Shown: positions 41,039 to 50,843, counted from the first letter of the stretch. The stretch is 64,000 nt of DNA from Taibaiella helva (GCF_003545695.1 NZ_QUZZ01000011.1:1-64000), one strand, 5' to 3'. Translations and numbers: made by a program. The notes: generated by a model from the letters alone, not told the origin.

Positions 41039-41317
41039 ATGGCTAACGCAACCATCGACGCTAAAAAGGCAAATATTTTCAAAACTTACGGTGGATCTGA
41101 AAAGAATACAGGTTCTGTAGAAGCTCAGATCGCTCTGCTGACCGAGCGCATCCTGCACATTTCAGCACACGTTAAGAACGGTAACAAGAAAGACCATTCT
41201 TCAAACCTGAGCCTGATCAAAATGGTAGGACAGCGTAAACGCCTGCTCACCTACCTGAGCCGCACTAACCTGCAAGGCTACCGTGAGCTGATCGCCAAAT
41301 TAGGCCTGCGTAAATAA
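41039..41317 (+). CDS. rpsO: 30S ribosomal protein S15
   Basis: The 92-residue primary 16S rRNA-binding protein of the small subunit carries the S15 signature regions [38 protein letters not shown] and the C-terminal [12 protein letters not shown]. It has its own consensus promoter and a strong terminator. In many bacteria rpsO sits directly before pnp. Here two small genes and the terminator separate them, so the old pairing survives only as proximity. Confidence 0.97.
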   Translation: MANATIDAKKANIFKTYGGSEKNTGSVEAQIALLTERILHISAHVKNGNKKDHSSNLSLIKMVGQRKRLLTYLSRTNLQGYRELIAKLGLRK

Positions 41318-41339
41318 TTATACTATGGTTTTCCATATC

Positions 41340-41378
41340 ACTATTCCCAACCGAACCAGCGTTGGGAATAGTTTTTTG
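41340..41378 (+). terminator. Terminator after rpsO
   Basis: A perfect 12-bp stem (41340-41351 with 41361-41372) is followed by six T, 23 bases past the rpsO stop. Confidence 0.9.
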
Positions 41379-41490
41379 CGTTTATAGGCAGCTTGATCTT
41401 TCTCTTCTCCCTGGCGCCATCGGTAGCATCCTGATAGTAGCCCAAGAAAGTATGGGTTTAATTGGTATCTTGCCGCTCTTATTTTAAGGT

Positions 41491-41886
41491 ATGAGACTGT
41501 TCGTATTCCTGTTTATGCTGCTCTTATGCTCCGGTTGCCAGTCGGCGTTGGACGATATGATCAGCCTGCAGCTGAGGAAAGAAGCGGAGCAGCTCAACAA
41601 AAGAGGTCCGAAAGAAGTGTCCGATGGCGTGCGTATGGACAGTGTATCGACCAAAGGCAAGAGCATTAAATTCAGCTATACCCTGGTGCGTATAGGCAAA
41701 GGCGATGTAGACCCGGCAAGCTTTTACCGCAAATTGAAAAAGGAGCTGACCGATGTTGCCGACACCCTGCCCGCCATGCAGTTTTACCGGAAGAATAAAG
41801 TGAAGGTCAGCTACGCTTACTATTATAAAGACGGTCAGCCGCTGAGCACAATAGTGATAAAGCCGGGTAGTGACGGGCATCAATAA
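41491..41886 (+). CDS. Small putative lipoprotein
   Basis: The 131-residue protein has a lipoprotein signal (MRLFVFLFMLLLCSGC, lipobox CSGC, Cys16). The mature part is Lys-rich and mixed alpha/beta (KSIKFSYTLVRIGKGDVDPA, KVKVSYAYYYKDGQPLSTI). I recognise no family. It lies between the rpsO terminator and another small membrane gene. Codon use and composition do not stand out from the neighbours. The envelope is the expected location. Confidence 0.7.
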   Translation: MRLFVFLFMLLLCSGCQSALDDMISLQLRKEAEQLNKRGPKEVSDGVRMDSVSTKGKSIKFSYTLVRIGKGDVDPASFYRKLKKELTDVADTLPAMQFYRKNKVKVSYAYYYKDGQPLSTIVIKPGSDGHQ

Positions 41887-41938
41887 GCTGGGATCAAAGG
41901 CTGCTGTGAACGTTTTTCATTCTGAAATAATACCCTTC

Positions 41939-42124
41939 ATGATCAAAAAATATGGAATGCTGATATGGCGCATCATTGGAATGGCTGTAGCAGCAGTTGC
42001 CCTGGGATACTTTATCAATGAGAGAAACACGGGGATGGTTATCCTGTTCACGATCTTGCTGGCGATCAACTTGGCTTTTACTGTCGTATTGATAAAAAAG
42101 CAAAGGATGCAGAACAGAAACTAA
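41939..42124 (+). CDS. Small two-helix membrane protein
   Basis: I chose the ATG at 41939 (MIKKYGMLIWRIIGMAV), giving 61 residues. The longer frame from 41870 overlaps the preceding gene and adds a segment unlike a membrane protein. Two hydrophobic helices (about 8-24 and 32-53) are separated by NERNTG, and the protein ends in a basic tail (KKQRMQNRN). No family is recognised. It could be co-transcribed with the lipoprotein gene 52 bases upstream. Confidence 0.5.
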   Translation: MIKKYGMLIWRIIGMAVAAVALGYFINERNTGMVILFTILLAINLAFTVVLIKKQRMQNRN

Positions 42125-42224
42125 ATGAAGAATAAGAAATCAATATAAATACCGTCCTTTTATACCCGGGGCAAAAGGACAAAACGCTGAAACAAAGCCC
42201 CAGATGACAAATAAATAGCAAATT

Positions 42225-44480
42225 ATGATGCTGAAACCAATTTCCGTGTCGTTCAAGCTGGACGATGGACGTGAAGTTACAATCGAAACGGGCAAGCTGG
42301 CCCGTCAGGCCAATGGCTCCGTTACCGTACGTTGTGGCGATGCCATCCTGCTGGCAACAGTAGTAGCGGCCACCGAACCCAAGCCCGGACAGTCTTTTTT
42401 TCCGCTGACTGTCGACTACCAGGAAAAATTCGCTGCTGCGGGCCGTATTCCGGGCTCCTTCTTCAAACGTGAAGGCCGCATCAGCGATTATGAAGTATTG
42501 ATCTCCCGCCTGATCGACCGCGCCCTGCGCCCCCTGTTCCCGGAAAATTATTTCTGCGAAGTTCAGGTGATCGTTAACCTGATCTCCAACGATCCCGAAG
42601 TGCAGCCCGATGCGCTGGCCTGCCTGGCTGCTTCTGCTGCTCTGGCCGTTTCTGATGTGCCCATCCAGGAAATCATTTCCGAGGTGCGCGTAAGCCGTGT
42701 CAATGGTGAGTTTGTGATCAACCCTACCACTACACAAATGAAGTCTTCCGATATGGATTTCATCATCGCTGCTACCGAAAAGAACATCATGATGGTGGAA
42801 GGTGAAGCGAAAGAATGCCAGGAAGAAGATATGATCGTTGCCATCGAAAAAGCACATGAAGCGATCCGCGTACAGGTGAAAGCCCAGGAAGAGCTGCGTG
42901 CCAAAGCAGGCGTAACCACCAAAAGGGAAGTGCCTGCGCTGTATGAGAATGATGAAGTGAAAAATAAAGTAGAAGCTTTTGCCGCAGCCCGCATTCTGGA
43001 GATCTCCCGCAGCGGTACCAGCAAGCACGAGCGTGGCAGCGCCTATAAGGCTGTGAAAGAAGAGCTGATGGCCACTTTCACCGAAGAAACGCCTGAAGAG
43101 GACCTTGCCCTGGCCAAGCGCATCTTCGAAGACCTGATGTACTATACCGTACGCAATATGATCCTGGATGAAGGCCGCCGCCTGGATGGCCGTCGCCTGG
43201 ATGAAGTGCGTCCGCTGGAGATGGAAGTGGATTACCTGCCCGCTCCGCATGGCTCTGCCCTGTTTACCCGCGGTGAAACGCAATCGCTGTCCACCGTTAC
43301 CCTGGGTACCAAGGATGATGAAATGCTGATCGAAACGGCCGGTACTTCCGAGTACAGGACCTTTTACCTGCATTACAATTTCCCGCCTTTCTCTACCGGC
43401 GAGGTGAAGCCGCAGCGCGGTCCCAGCCGTCGTGAAGTAGGGCACGGTAACCTGGCCAAGCGTTCGCTGGAAATGATGATGCCCAAGGATTATCCGTATA
43501 CCGTACGTATCGTATCCGATATTCTCGAATCCAACGGTTCTTCCTCTATGGCTACCGTATGTGCCGGCTCCCTGGCGCTGATGGATGCCGGTGTGCTGTA
43601 TCCCAAGCACGTAGGTGGTGTGGCCATGGGCCTCATCAGCCGTGCTGCTGATGGCAAATGGGCTGTGCTGACCGATATCCTGGGCGATGAAGATCACCTG
43701 GGCGATATGGACTTCAAAGTAACCGGTACCCGTGAAGGTATCTGCGGTATCCAGATGGATATCAAAGTGGATGGCCTCAGCATGGATGTTATGCGCAGCG
43801 CGCTGGAACAAGCCAAGCGCGGCCGCCTGCATATCCTCGATGCCATGTATGCCTGCATCCCTGAGCATCGTGCCGACCTGAAGCCCCAGGCGCCGCGTAT
43901 CGAGCAGATCATCATCGACCGCGAGTTCATTGGTGCGGTGATCGGACCAGGCGGTAAGATCATCCAGGAGATCCAGCGCGAAACCGGTACAGAGATCAAT
44001 ATCGAAGAAGTAGGCGAAACCGGCGTGGTGAAGATCTTCTCCAACAACGGTGAAAGCCTGGCCAAGGCGCTGAGCTGGATCAAAGGTATCGTTGCCGTTC
44101 CCGAGATCGGCGAAACTTACGATTCCGTAGTGAAATCAGTAATGCCTTATGGCGCTTTTGTTGAGTTCATGCCCGGCAAACAAGGCCTGCTGCATATCTC
44201 AGAGGTAAGCTGGAAGCGCCTGGAAAGTCTCGACGGCGTACTGAGCGAAGGCGATAACATCAAGATCAAGCTGGTAGGGCTCGATCCCAAGACCGGTAAA
44301 TTCCGACTGAGCCGCAAGGTGCTGATGGAAAAACCCGAAGGTTACGTAGAGCAGCCCGAAAGAGGGGAAAGGCCCGAAAGAGGCGAGCGCCGCGAGCGTC
44401 CGGAACGCCGTGACGGTGAGCGTCGCGAACGTCCTGAGCGCCGCCCGAAAGAAGAAAAGAACGCTGAAGGAGAAGCTTAA
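42225..44480 (+). CDS. pnp: Polyribonucleotide nucleotidyltransferase (PNPase)
   Basis: The 751-residue phosphorolytic 3'-to-5' exoribonuclease of mRNA turnover begins with the first RNase PH-like domain (about 1-215), containing ETGKLARQANGSV and RPLFPENYF. An alpha-helical domain follows. The second RNase PH-like domain (about 310-550) has FPPFSTGEVKPQRGPSRREV and SDILESNGSSSMATVC. Then come a KH domain (GPGGKIIQEIQRETGTEI) and an S1 domain (about 625-695, GAFVEFMPGKQGLLHISE). The last 50 residues are an Arg/Glu-rich tail with RPERGER-type repeats, probably disordered and possibly RNA- or protein-binding. A hairpin terminator follows. Confidence 0.96.
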   Translation: MMLKPISVSFKLDDGREVTIETGKLARQANGSVTVRCGDAILLATVVAATEPKPGQSFFPLTVDYQEKFAAAGRIPGSFFKREGRISDYEVLISRLIDRALRPLFPENYFCEVQVIVNLISNDPEVQPDALACLAASAALAVSDVPIQEIISEVRVSRVNGEFVINPTTTQMKSSDMDFIIAATEKNIMMVEGEAKECQEEDMIVAIEKAHEAIRVQVKAQEELRAKAGVTTKREVPALYENDEVKNKVEAFAAARILEISRSGTSKHERGSAYKAVKEELMATFTEETPEEDLALAKRIFEDLMYYTVRNMILDEGRRLDGRRLDEVRPLEMEVDYLPAPHGSALFTRGETQSLSTVTLGTKDDEMLIETAGTSEYRTFYLHYNFPPFSTGEVKPQRGPSRREVGHGNLAKRSLEMMMPKDYPYTVRIVSDILESNGSSSMATVCAGSLALMDAGVLYPKHVGGVAMGLISRAADGKWAVLTDILGDEDHLGDMDFKVTGTREGICGIQMDIKVDGLSMDVMRSALEQAKRGRLHILDAMYACIPEHRADLKPQAPRIEQIIIDREFIGAVIGPGGKIIQEIQRETGTEINIEEVGETGVVKIFSNNGESLAKALSWIKGIVAVPEIGETYDSVVKSVMPYGAFVEFMPGKQGLLHISEVSWKRLESLDGVLSEGDNIKIKLVGLDPKTGKFRLSRKVLMEKPEGYVEQPERGERPERGERRERPERRDGERRERPERRPKEEKNAEGEA

Positions 44481-44503
44481 GCCTCCCTTGTAACGGAATA
44501 TTC

Positions 44504-44540
44504 AATGCCGCTGTCGAAACAGACAGCGGCATTATTTGTT
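44504..44540 (+). terminator. Terminator after pnp
   Basis: A perfect 12-bp stem (44504-44515 with 44522-44533) is followed by a T-rich tract. Confidence 0.85.
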
Positions 44541-44768
44541 TGGATTAACCCGAAACGATCAAAAGCTTTGTGCCCGACCCTTATTGCCTTTTCCGGCAAG
44601 GCGATGTGCTATCGATCTACTACCTTAATATTCGAAGGAATACCTGGCTTACGAACTGCGAAGGTATAGACCACGGATGGGATCAGGCCGGCGGAAAATT
44701 GTTAAAAACAGCCTTTGGCGGGAACTTATTTACATAGATAATGTTTTTAAGCAAACAAAACGACGTTT

Positions 44769-45050
44769 ATGCAGCCACTGGAAAAACTGAGGATGATGGA
44801 AAAAATAGGGCGGGAGCTGGATGACCTGGCCAATAGCCAGACTGCGGTGCTGAAGAAGATTTCCCAGATCGAAGCCGACAACATCAACCTGAACAATAAG
44901 GGCCTGGAAGAAAAGCTGATGGAGATCTTCGAGCACATCAGCGAAAACCAGGATCTCGTTACCGGCCTCGCCACTTCTTTTGCTGCCGAGACAGATCAGT
45001 TCAGAACCGATAATAGGCTGGACGAAGTTCCTGACCTGGAAGGCCAGTAA
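44769..45050 (+). CDS. Small helical protein of unknown function
   Basis: The 93-residue acidic protein has no signal peptide or membrane helix. Residues 5-60 are strongly helical with heptad-like spacing (LRMMEKIGRELDDLANSQTA, VLKKISQIEADNINLNNKGL), so it probably forms a coiled coil. No family is recognised. The 288-base gap before it (44481-44768) contains the pnp terminator and otherwise nothing that I can identify. The frame ends before a convergent membrane gene. Its reality rests on good codon use and a helical, non-repetitive product. Confidence 0.55.
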   Translation: MQPLEKLRMMEKIGRELDDLANSQTAVLKKISQIEADNINLNNKGLEEKLMEIFEHISENQDLVTGLATSFAAETDQFRTDNRLDEVPDLEGQ

Positions 45051-45108
45051 AAAACACCTTGTATTGCGGAGGCTTATTGGTAACAACAGGCCTCTGTAAT
45101 TTTTTGTC

Positions 45109-45636
45109 CTAGTTACGAATGGAATCCTTCTCATACAATACCTCATCCGGCTGCTCCAGCGTTGCCTGCTCTTCAAATGAAGGCTGCAAATGCCGGATTA
45201 GCGCGGCTGAAGAAGGGCGCAGGCTTATTAACGCAATGATCACGGCCCCGGTAATGGCGAGGTAATAATAATTCCCGCTGAGCAGGAACAGCACAATAGC
45301 GACCAGCGAAGGCGCCTCCGTGATCCCATACCGCAGGATGCAGGCGCTGCGGTAGCCGCCATATTTTTCTGCAGAGGCCGGCAACATTTTCAGATGGGCT
45401 GCCTTTTGCCTGAAAAGGAAACCACCAGCCAGTACAGCGCCCGCTGCTACCACTGGTACAATATACAGCAAGCTTTTGCTGATCTCAGGAGAAAAGGAAA
45501 CAGGCTCAATAGCATTGTTTGTTTTGAGGAAAAGGGCAATCACAGCAAAGATCACCTGCCCCGAGATCAAAGCAAAATGCAGGATGCTTAGCGACCTGAT
45601 ATAAGACCCGGTACTCACTTTCATGTCGTGCGCCAT
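45109..45636 (-). CDS. Integral membrane protein of unknown function
   Basis: The 175-residue protein has four predicted transmembrane helices, near 15-37, 53-73, 106-122 and 125-143, and a charged C-terminal tail (FEEQATLEQPDEVLYEKDS). The layout resembles a Bacteroidota membrane family I know only as hypothetical. A -7 box (TATATTTG, 45648-45655 on the minus strand) lies just upstream of the ATG. It converges with the small helical gene and diverges from the serine hydrolase gene. Confidence 0.7.
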   Translation of the reverse strand: MAHDMKVSTGSYIRSLSILHFALISGQVIFAVIALFLKTNNAIEPVSFSPEISKSLLYIVPVVAAGAVLAGGFLFRQKAAHLKMLPASAEKYGGYRSACILRYGITEAPSLVAIVLFLLSGNYYYLAITGAVIIALISLRPSSAALIRHLQPSFEEQATLEQPDEVLYEKDSIRN

Positions 45637-45647
45637 TTTTTTAATAA

Positions 45648-45655
45648 CAAATATA
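45648..45655 (-). promoter_or_regulatory. -7 motif for the four-helix membrane protein
   Basis: TATATTTG on the minus strand lies 11 bases before the ATG and is preceded by TTTGT. Confidence 0.5.
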
Positions 45656-45758
45656 ACAAAGAGCAGGTCGTACCTTAAGCGCGATGTTCAATTTGCTAAG
45701 GTCTGGTAAATCATCAATTCTTTTATACCAAACCGGATCAACCCCTGACGGTTTCTCC

Positions 45759-45766
45759 TACATTTG
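45759..45766 (+). promoter_or_regulatory. -7 motif for the serine hydrolase
   Basis: TACATTTG matches TAnnTTTG, 48 bases before the ATG. Confidence 0.55.
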
Positions 45767-45814
45767 TGTTTCGACGGCGCCCGGTGCTGATGGCCGCCTT
45801 CTTAAACAATCAAA

Positions 45815-47623
45815 ATGAAAAAATATTACGCGCTATTGCTCGGCCTTAGCTTGTACTTTGCAGCCCATGCACAGGACAGGCAACCTACAGACAAACGGCT
45901 GTCCGGCATCGACCCTGCATTGTCAAAGCTGCTTAAAGACTGGCATGTGGCCGGCTTTGCCGTCGCCGTAGTGGAGAAGGACAAGGTGATCTACAGCAAA
46001 GGTTTCGGTTACCGGGACTATGAGCATAAGAAGCCGGTAACGGCCAACACGCTTTTTGCAATAGGTTCTTCCTCCAAAGCCTTTACCTGCGGGCTCGTAG
46101 GGCTATTGCAAAAGGACGGTAAAGTATTGCTCGACAACAAGATCAGGGATTATCTGCCCGATCTGCATTTTTACAACGACAATATGGATGCCAATATCAC
46201 GGTCCGGGATATGATGTGTCATCGTACCGGGCTGTCGCGCCACGATTATTCCTGGTATTTCTTCAATACCCGGAGGCGGGACAGTATGCTGTACCGTGTC
46301 CGTTATATGGAGCCCACGGCCGGTATCCGGGAGAAATGGCAATACAACAACTTTATGTTCCTGGGCCAGGGCGTGCTGGTCGAGAAGCTTACGGGACGCA
46401 GCTGGGAAGACAATATCTGGGAAAAATTCTTCGGTCCGCTGGAAATGAAGCGCTCCAACCTTTCGATCGATCTCTTGCAACAAGATGCCGAGGCATCGCT
46501 GGGTTATAAAGTGGTTAACGATAGCCTGATCAGGAAGACCGGTTACTACGACATCTCCGGCATGGGCCCTGCAGGCAGCATCAACAGCACTGCAACGGAT
46601 ATGGCGCACTGGGTCATGATGTGGATCAACGGCGGAAGCTATAAAGGCAAGGAAGTGCTGCCACCCTTTTATATTTCCGATGCTATTTCCGCACAAATGG
46701 CAATGGACGGCCTGCCCGACCGTGCACATCCCGATATGCACAGCGACAGCTACGGCCTGGGATGGTTTCTCGATTCCTACCGCGGGCATTACCAGGTAGA
46801 GCATGGCGGCAATATCGACGGTTTCTCGGCCAATATTTCCTTTTTCCCCACCGACAGCATAGGGATCGTTATCCTGACCAACCAAAACGGCTCTCCCGTA
46901 CCGGCCATTGCGCGCAGACTGATCGCCGACAAGCTGCTGGGATTGAAATACGTGGATTGGAGCAAAGAGCGGCTGGATGCATTGGCCAAAGCAAAAAAGC
47001 AGCGGAAGAAAGCTGAGCAGGCAACGGAAGCGCAGAAACGACCCCAGGCCGGCCCGTCCCATCCGCTCAAGGATTACGAAGGCATTTACAACAATCCGGA
47101 AGCCGGGGATATCGTAGTGTCCTTATCGCACGATACCTTATGGGGAACGACCTGCCGGCAACGCTTTTATCTGCGTCACTACGGATATGATATTTTTGAG
47201 CTGAGGTGGATCGACAACACCGACGGTACGGCAGATACATCCGGCAATGTTGTCCGTGTGATCTTCCGCTATAATGAGACCGGGAATATTTCCTTGATGG
47301 AAGCGCCTTTTGAAGGCGGTGTGAAGCCGATCGAATTCCTGTACCGGCCGGCAGCCAAAGCAGTAACGGCCGATGAGCTGACACAGTATACCGGCAATTA
47401 CGAGCTTGCAGGGATCACGATCAAAGTATACACCAAAGGAGATATCCTTTATTTCTCAGTGCCGGGACAACCCGACTACGAAACCGTTCCTACCGGCAGC
47501 CATACTTTTGTGCTGAAAAGCCTTGACGGCTACAGCGTACAGTTTGAGCCGGGCGACAACGGGGCCATCACAAGTGTGAAGATCATGCAGCCGAATGGTA
47601 CCTTTAAGGCGAAGAAAAAATGA
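45815..47623 (+). CDS. Serine hydrolase of the class C beta-lactamase (S12) family
   Basis: The 602-residue secreted protein has a signal peptide (MKKYYALLLGLSLYFAAHAQ). The beta-lactamase/DD-peptidase fold carries all three motifs: Ser85-x-x-Lys88 in GSSSKAFT, Tyr-x-Asn in WQYNNFM, and His-x-Gly in VEHGGNIDG. A Lys/Ala-rich hinge (about 390-415) leads to a C-terminal beta domain of the DUF3471 type (LKDYEGIYNNPEAGDI) and a second similar segment (LTQYTGNYELAG). Family members are peptidases, esterases or penicillin-binding-like enzymes. Beta-lactam resistance cannot be inferred from sequence. The periplasm or outer envelope is expected. Confidence 0.9.
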   Translation: MKKYYALLLGLSLYFAAHAQDRQPTDKRLSGIDPALSKLLKDWHVAGFAVAVVEKDKVIYSKGFGYRDYEHKKPVTANTLFAIGSSSKAFTCGLVGLLQKDGKVLLDNKIRDYLPDLHFYNDNMDANITVRDMMCHRTGLSRHDYSWYFFNTRRRDSMLYRVRYMEPTAGIREKWQYNNFMFLGQGVLVEKLTGRSWEDNIWEKFFGPLEMKRSNLSIDLLQQDAEASLGYKVVNDSLIRKTGYYDISGMGPAGSINSTATDMAHWVMMWINGGSYKGKEVLPPFYISDAISAQMAMDGLPDRAHPDMHSDSYGLGWFLDSYRGHYQVEHGGNIDGFSANISFFPTDSIGIVILTNQNGSPVPAIARRLIADKLLGLKYVDWSKERLDALAKAKKQRKKAEQATEAQKRPQAGPSHPLKDYEGIYNNPEAGDIVVSLSHDTLWGTTCRQRFYLRHYGYDIFELRWIDNTDGTADTSGNVVRVIFRYNETGNISLMEAPFEGGVKPIEFLYRPAAKAVTADELTQYTGNYELAGITIKVYTKGDILYFSVPGQPDYETVPTGSHTFVLKSLDGYSVQFEPGDNGAITSVKIMQPNGTFKAKKK

Positions 47624-47696
47624 GTTCTGTCTTTGATGTCTGGACACGATACGGCATGCCTTAATTTTACAGCCGGCTTTCAAAACAAATTGCTTT

Positions 47697-48191
47697 ATGA
47701 ACGACGGCATGACCGCACACCTGCTACGGGTAACGCCGCAGGAGCTATTTACCTATCTCGAAGACAGCGTGCAGCTGGCCGGACGGGTGCGTAGCGCCGC
47801 CAAAGATGAGTGGCGCTACGACATCGATAAATCCTGGGATGGCATCATTTACCTGCTTACGGGTCAAAATTCGTCTTCGGGCCATCCGCTGGCAAAACTT
47901 TTCTTCAGCGAACAGCTTATCGACAAAGACCAGGACCTGGGTACCGGTCCGGCTCACTATCTTCTGCCCGCGCAGGTGCAGGAGCTGCATGCCGCTTTGG
48001 GTGGTATTCAGCCCGGTGCTCTTAAGGAGCGCTTCGATGCCGCCGCTATGACGGCCGCAGGTGTTTATCCCGGCAACGCCTGGCAGGAAGAGGGCACTGA
48101 TGATTACCTGGCTGAATATTTTGAGCTGGTGCAGGAAGTACTGGCCACAGCCGCCGCCCGGGGAGAGGCTTTGATCACTTTCATTCAATAA
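47697..48191 (+). CDS. DUF1877 (YfbM-like) protein
   Basis: The 164-residue cytosolic protein fits the DUF1877/YfbM family. Family features include an early hydrophobic strand (HLLRVTPQELFTYL), the central DIDKSWDGIIYLLTG and GTGPAHYLLPAQVQELHAAL. Structures of YfbM-type proteins exist, but no activity is established. It lies between a serine hydrolase and an M1 peptidase, 73 and 66 bases apart. The peptidase has its own promoter box. Confidence 0.82.
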   Translation: MNDGMTAHLLRVTPQELFTYLEDSVQLAGRVRSAAKDEWRYDIDKSWDGIIYLLTGQNSSSGHPLAKLFFSEQLIDKDQDLGTGPAHYLLPAQVQELHAALGGIQPGALKERFDAAAMTAAGVYPGNAWQEEGTDDYLAEYFELVQEVLATAAARGEALITFIQ

Positions 48192-48215
48192 GCAGCTATT
48201 AAAGCAGGATACGTT

Positions 48216-48223
48216 TATATTTG
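48216..48223 (+). promoter_or_regulatory. -7 motif for the M1 peptidase
   Basis: TATATTTG fits TAnnTTTG, 34 bases before the ATG. Confidence 0.55.
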
Positions 48224-48257
48224 CAGGAAGCGCTTTTAGCAGGCGCCCGGCATATTC

Positions 48258-50135
48258 ATGAACAAATACTCCTTTATTTTTTTGCTGGCGGCCCTGGGCA
48301 TGCTGGCCTCCTGTCAATCCGGTACTGAAACACAGGGATCGGGTAAGCAAAATACGGTCACTCCGGATGAAAAGGACTGGCATACCTATTCCAATGCCGA
48401 TAGCGTGAAAGTAACCCACCTGGCGCTCGATATCGCTGTTGACTTTGATCAGAAAAAGATCAAAGGAAGTGCTCATTGGGACTTTCAGTTCCTTAAAAGC
48501 AGCAACAGCATTGTGTTTGATACCTGGGACCTTAGCATCGATAGCGTGGTCCTGGATGATGGCACTAAGGCCGCTTTTGTACTGGGCGCCAAAGATTCCG
48601 TGCTGGGCAGCCCTTTGCGTGTACCGGTAAACGGCAGCAATAAAGCCCTGACGATCTACTACAGCACCGGTCCGCACCCCATAGCCCTGCAATGGCTTGA
48701 TCCGGCACAGACCTTCGGTAAAAAATATCCTTTCCTCTATACGCAAAGCGAATCGATCTATGCCCGCAGCTGGATACCTTGCCAGGATGGGCCCGGCATC
48801 CGCTATACTTATGATGCCAAAGTGAAGGTGCCAGCCGGGCTGATGGCCCTGATGAGCGCGCAAAACCCGCAGCAAAAATCTGCCGACGGCAGCTACAGCT
48901 TTAAAATGGAGCAGCCGGTGCCGGCTTACCTGATGGCGCTGGCAGTAGGTGATATAGGCTTTTCCGCCGTCGATCAACGTACCGGCGTCTATGCCGAACC
49001 GGTTGTTTTACCCAGGGCACGCAAGGAACTCGAGGACATCGGCACCATGGTGCAGACGGCCGAAAAGCTTTACGGTCCCTATCGCTGGGGACGCTATGAT
49101 GTGCTGATACTGCCTTCCGGCTTCCCCATAGGCGGTATGGAAAACCCGAGGCTTACCTTCAGCACGCCCACGATACTGGCGGGGGATAAATCGCTGGTCA
49201 ACCTCATCGCGCACGAGCTGGCGCATAGCTGGAGCGGTAATCTGGTAACCAATGCCACCTGGAACGATTTCTGGCTCAACGAAGGCTTTACCGTATATTT
49301 CGAACGGAGGATCACCGAAGCGACCTATGGCAAAGACTATGTGGATATGCTGTGGGAGCTGGGCTTCCAGGACATGAAGGCCGGCGTGGAAGAGCTGGGC
49401 GCACAGAGCAGAGATACCTGGCTGAAGCTCGACCTTAAAGGCCGTGATCCGGATATTGGGCTTACCGATATCGCTTATGAGAAAGGTGCAGCCTTCCTCT
49501 TCCTGGTCGAGCAGACCGTGGGCCGCGACAATATGGACCGCTTTCTGAGAGCCTATTTCGACAGCCATGCCTTTAAAACCATACAGACCGAGCAGTTCCT
49601 GACCTACCTGGACGAGCACCTGCTGAAGGGGCATCCCGATTGGAAGAAAAAGATCAATATCAACGCCTGGGTATATGCCCCGGGTATACCGGCCAACTGC
49701 CCGCATGCCGGAGACCTCCGTTTCAAAAAAGCAGGAGCAGAAAGCGACGCCTTTGCCGCCGGTACGCCTGCTGCGCAGCTGAAAACCCAGGGCTGGAGCA
49801 CTTACGAATGGATGCATTTTCTGCGCCACCTGCCCGGAGGACTGACCACTGAACGGATGAAGGACCTGGACCAGGCCTTCCATCTGACACAGAGCGGCAA
49901 CAGCGAGATCGCCGACCTGTGGTTTCTGCAGTCGATCCGTAATCATTATGAGCCGGCATACCCCGCTATGAAGCAGTTTCTCTATGTAACCGGCCGGCAG
50001 AAATTCCTGGAGCCGCTTTATAAGGCCATGATGGCGACGCCCGACGGCCAGGTCATGGCCCGGGAGATCTACAGTAAGGCCCGGCCTAACTATCATCCTT
50101 TGGCGCAGAAAACAATTGATGAGCTATTGAAATAA
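48258..50135 (+). CDS. M1-family zinc metallopeptidase, lipoprotein
   Basis: The 625-residue aminopeptidase N-like enzyme is anchored in the envelope by a lipoprotein signal (FLLAALGMLASC, lipobox LASC). The substrate-binding GGMENPRLTF exopeptidase motif precedes the zinc site HELAHSWSGN, with the third ligand Glu in NEGFTVYFE 18 residues later. The C-terminal region (about 470-625) is helical, like leukotriene-A4-hydrolase-type M1 enzymes. It should trim N-terminal residues from peptides in the periplasm or at the surface, in line with the S46 enzyme elsewhere in the window. The gene has its own promoter. Confidence 0.93.
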   Translation: MNKYSFIFLLAALGMLASCQSGTETQGSGKQNTVTPDEKDWHTYSNADSVKVTHLALDIAVDFDQKKIKGSAHWDFQFLKSSNSIVFDTWDLSIDSVVLDDGTKAAFVLGAKDSVLGSPLRVPVNGSNKALTIYYSTGPHPIALQWLDPAQTFGKKYPFLYTQSESIYARSWIPCQDGPGIRYTYDAKVKVPAGLMALMSAQNPQQKSADGSYSFKMEQPVPAYLMALAVGDIGFSAVDQRTGVYAEPVVLPRARKELEDIGTMVQTAEKLYGPYRWGRYDVLILPSGFPIGGMENPRLTFSTPTILAGDKSLVNLIAHELAHSWSGNLVTNATWNDFWLNEGFTVYFERRITEATYGKDYVDMLWELGFQDMKAGVEELGAQSRDTWLKLDLKGRDPDIGLTDIAYEKGAAFLFLVEQTVGRDNMDRFLRAYFDSHAFKTIQTEQFLTYLDEHLLKGHPDWKKKININAWVYAPGIPANCPHAGDLRFKKAGAESDAFAAGTPAAQLKTQGWSTYEWMHFLRHLPGGLTTERMKDLDQAFHLTQSGNSEIADLWFLQSIRNHYEPAYPAMKQFLYVTGRQKFLEPLYKAMMATPDGQVMAREIYSKARPNYHPLAQKTIDELLK

Positions 50136-50258
50136 ATCACTCTTTTTTCTTAAATTTAAAGTTGTAGGGAATCAGTTCTGCCGATCGTTCCCGACCCAAC
50201 CATTTGGCCCGTAAAAGGGTCTTTAAGGTCGAGGACGAATAAAAAAACCTGTAAAATA

Positions 50259-50837
50259 TTGTCCGTAGCATTGGTATATAATAATGTATCTGTAAAAACC
50301 GATGAACTCCAAGAGCTTATCTATGGGTGTGCCCGTAATGAGCGGGGGGCTCAAGCGAAGCTTTACCATCTCTTCTATCCCCGGATGATGAGCATGGTGC
50401 GTCGCTATTTTCCCGAGCAGATGCAGGCGGAAGAGATACTCAACAACGGATTTCTCAGGGCATTCCAGAAAATCGAGTCTTATTCTTTCAAAGGCTCATT
50501 TGAAGGCTGGCTGCGGCGGATCGTTTTCCATGCCGTAGCCGATTATGCTTCATCCAATACCAAATACAAGGAGAATGTGCTGCTGATCGAAAAGGATGAG
50601 TTTGTTCATAAAGATCATGCCGGAAGGCTTTACTATAACGACCTGATCAACCTGATCCACGAGTTGCCGGAAGCGACCAGGACGGTATTCAACATGTTCG
50701 TATTGGACGATCTCCCGCATAAGCAGATATCCAAGATATTAGGCATCAGCGAGGGAACCTCCAAATGGCATGTTTCGGAAGCCCGCCGGATGCTGAAGGA
50801 AAAAGTAGAAAAATTGAATTTACATATAAAAAAATAA
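50259..50837 (+). CDS. ECF RNA polymerase sigma factor (pair 2), TTG start
   Basis: The 192-residue ECF sigma factor has region 2 (LYHLFYPRMMSMVRRYF, FEGWLRRIVFHAVADYA) and region 4 (LPEATRTVFNMFVLDDLPHK, KILGISEGTSKWHVSEARRM). It is paralogous to the protein at 32640. There is no ATG ahead of region 2. The frame is open upstream, and the TTG at 50259 is the best start by length. No TAnnTTTG box was found in front, so expression may depend on another sigma factor or on itself. The anti-sigma-like gene begins six bases after its stop. Confidence 0.88.
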   Translation: MSVALVYNNVSVKTDELQELIYGCARNERGAQAKLYHLFYPRMMSMVRRYFPEQMQAEEILNNGFLRAFQKIESYSFKGSFEGWLRRIVFHAVADYASSNTKYKENVLLIEKDEFVHKDHAGRLYYNDLINLIHELPEATRTVFNMFVLDDLPHKQISKILGISEGTSKWHVSEARRMLKEKVEKLNLHIKK

Positions 50838-50843
50838 CCCGGT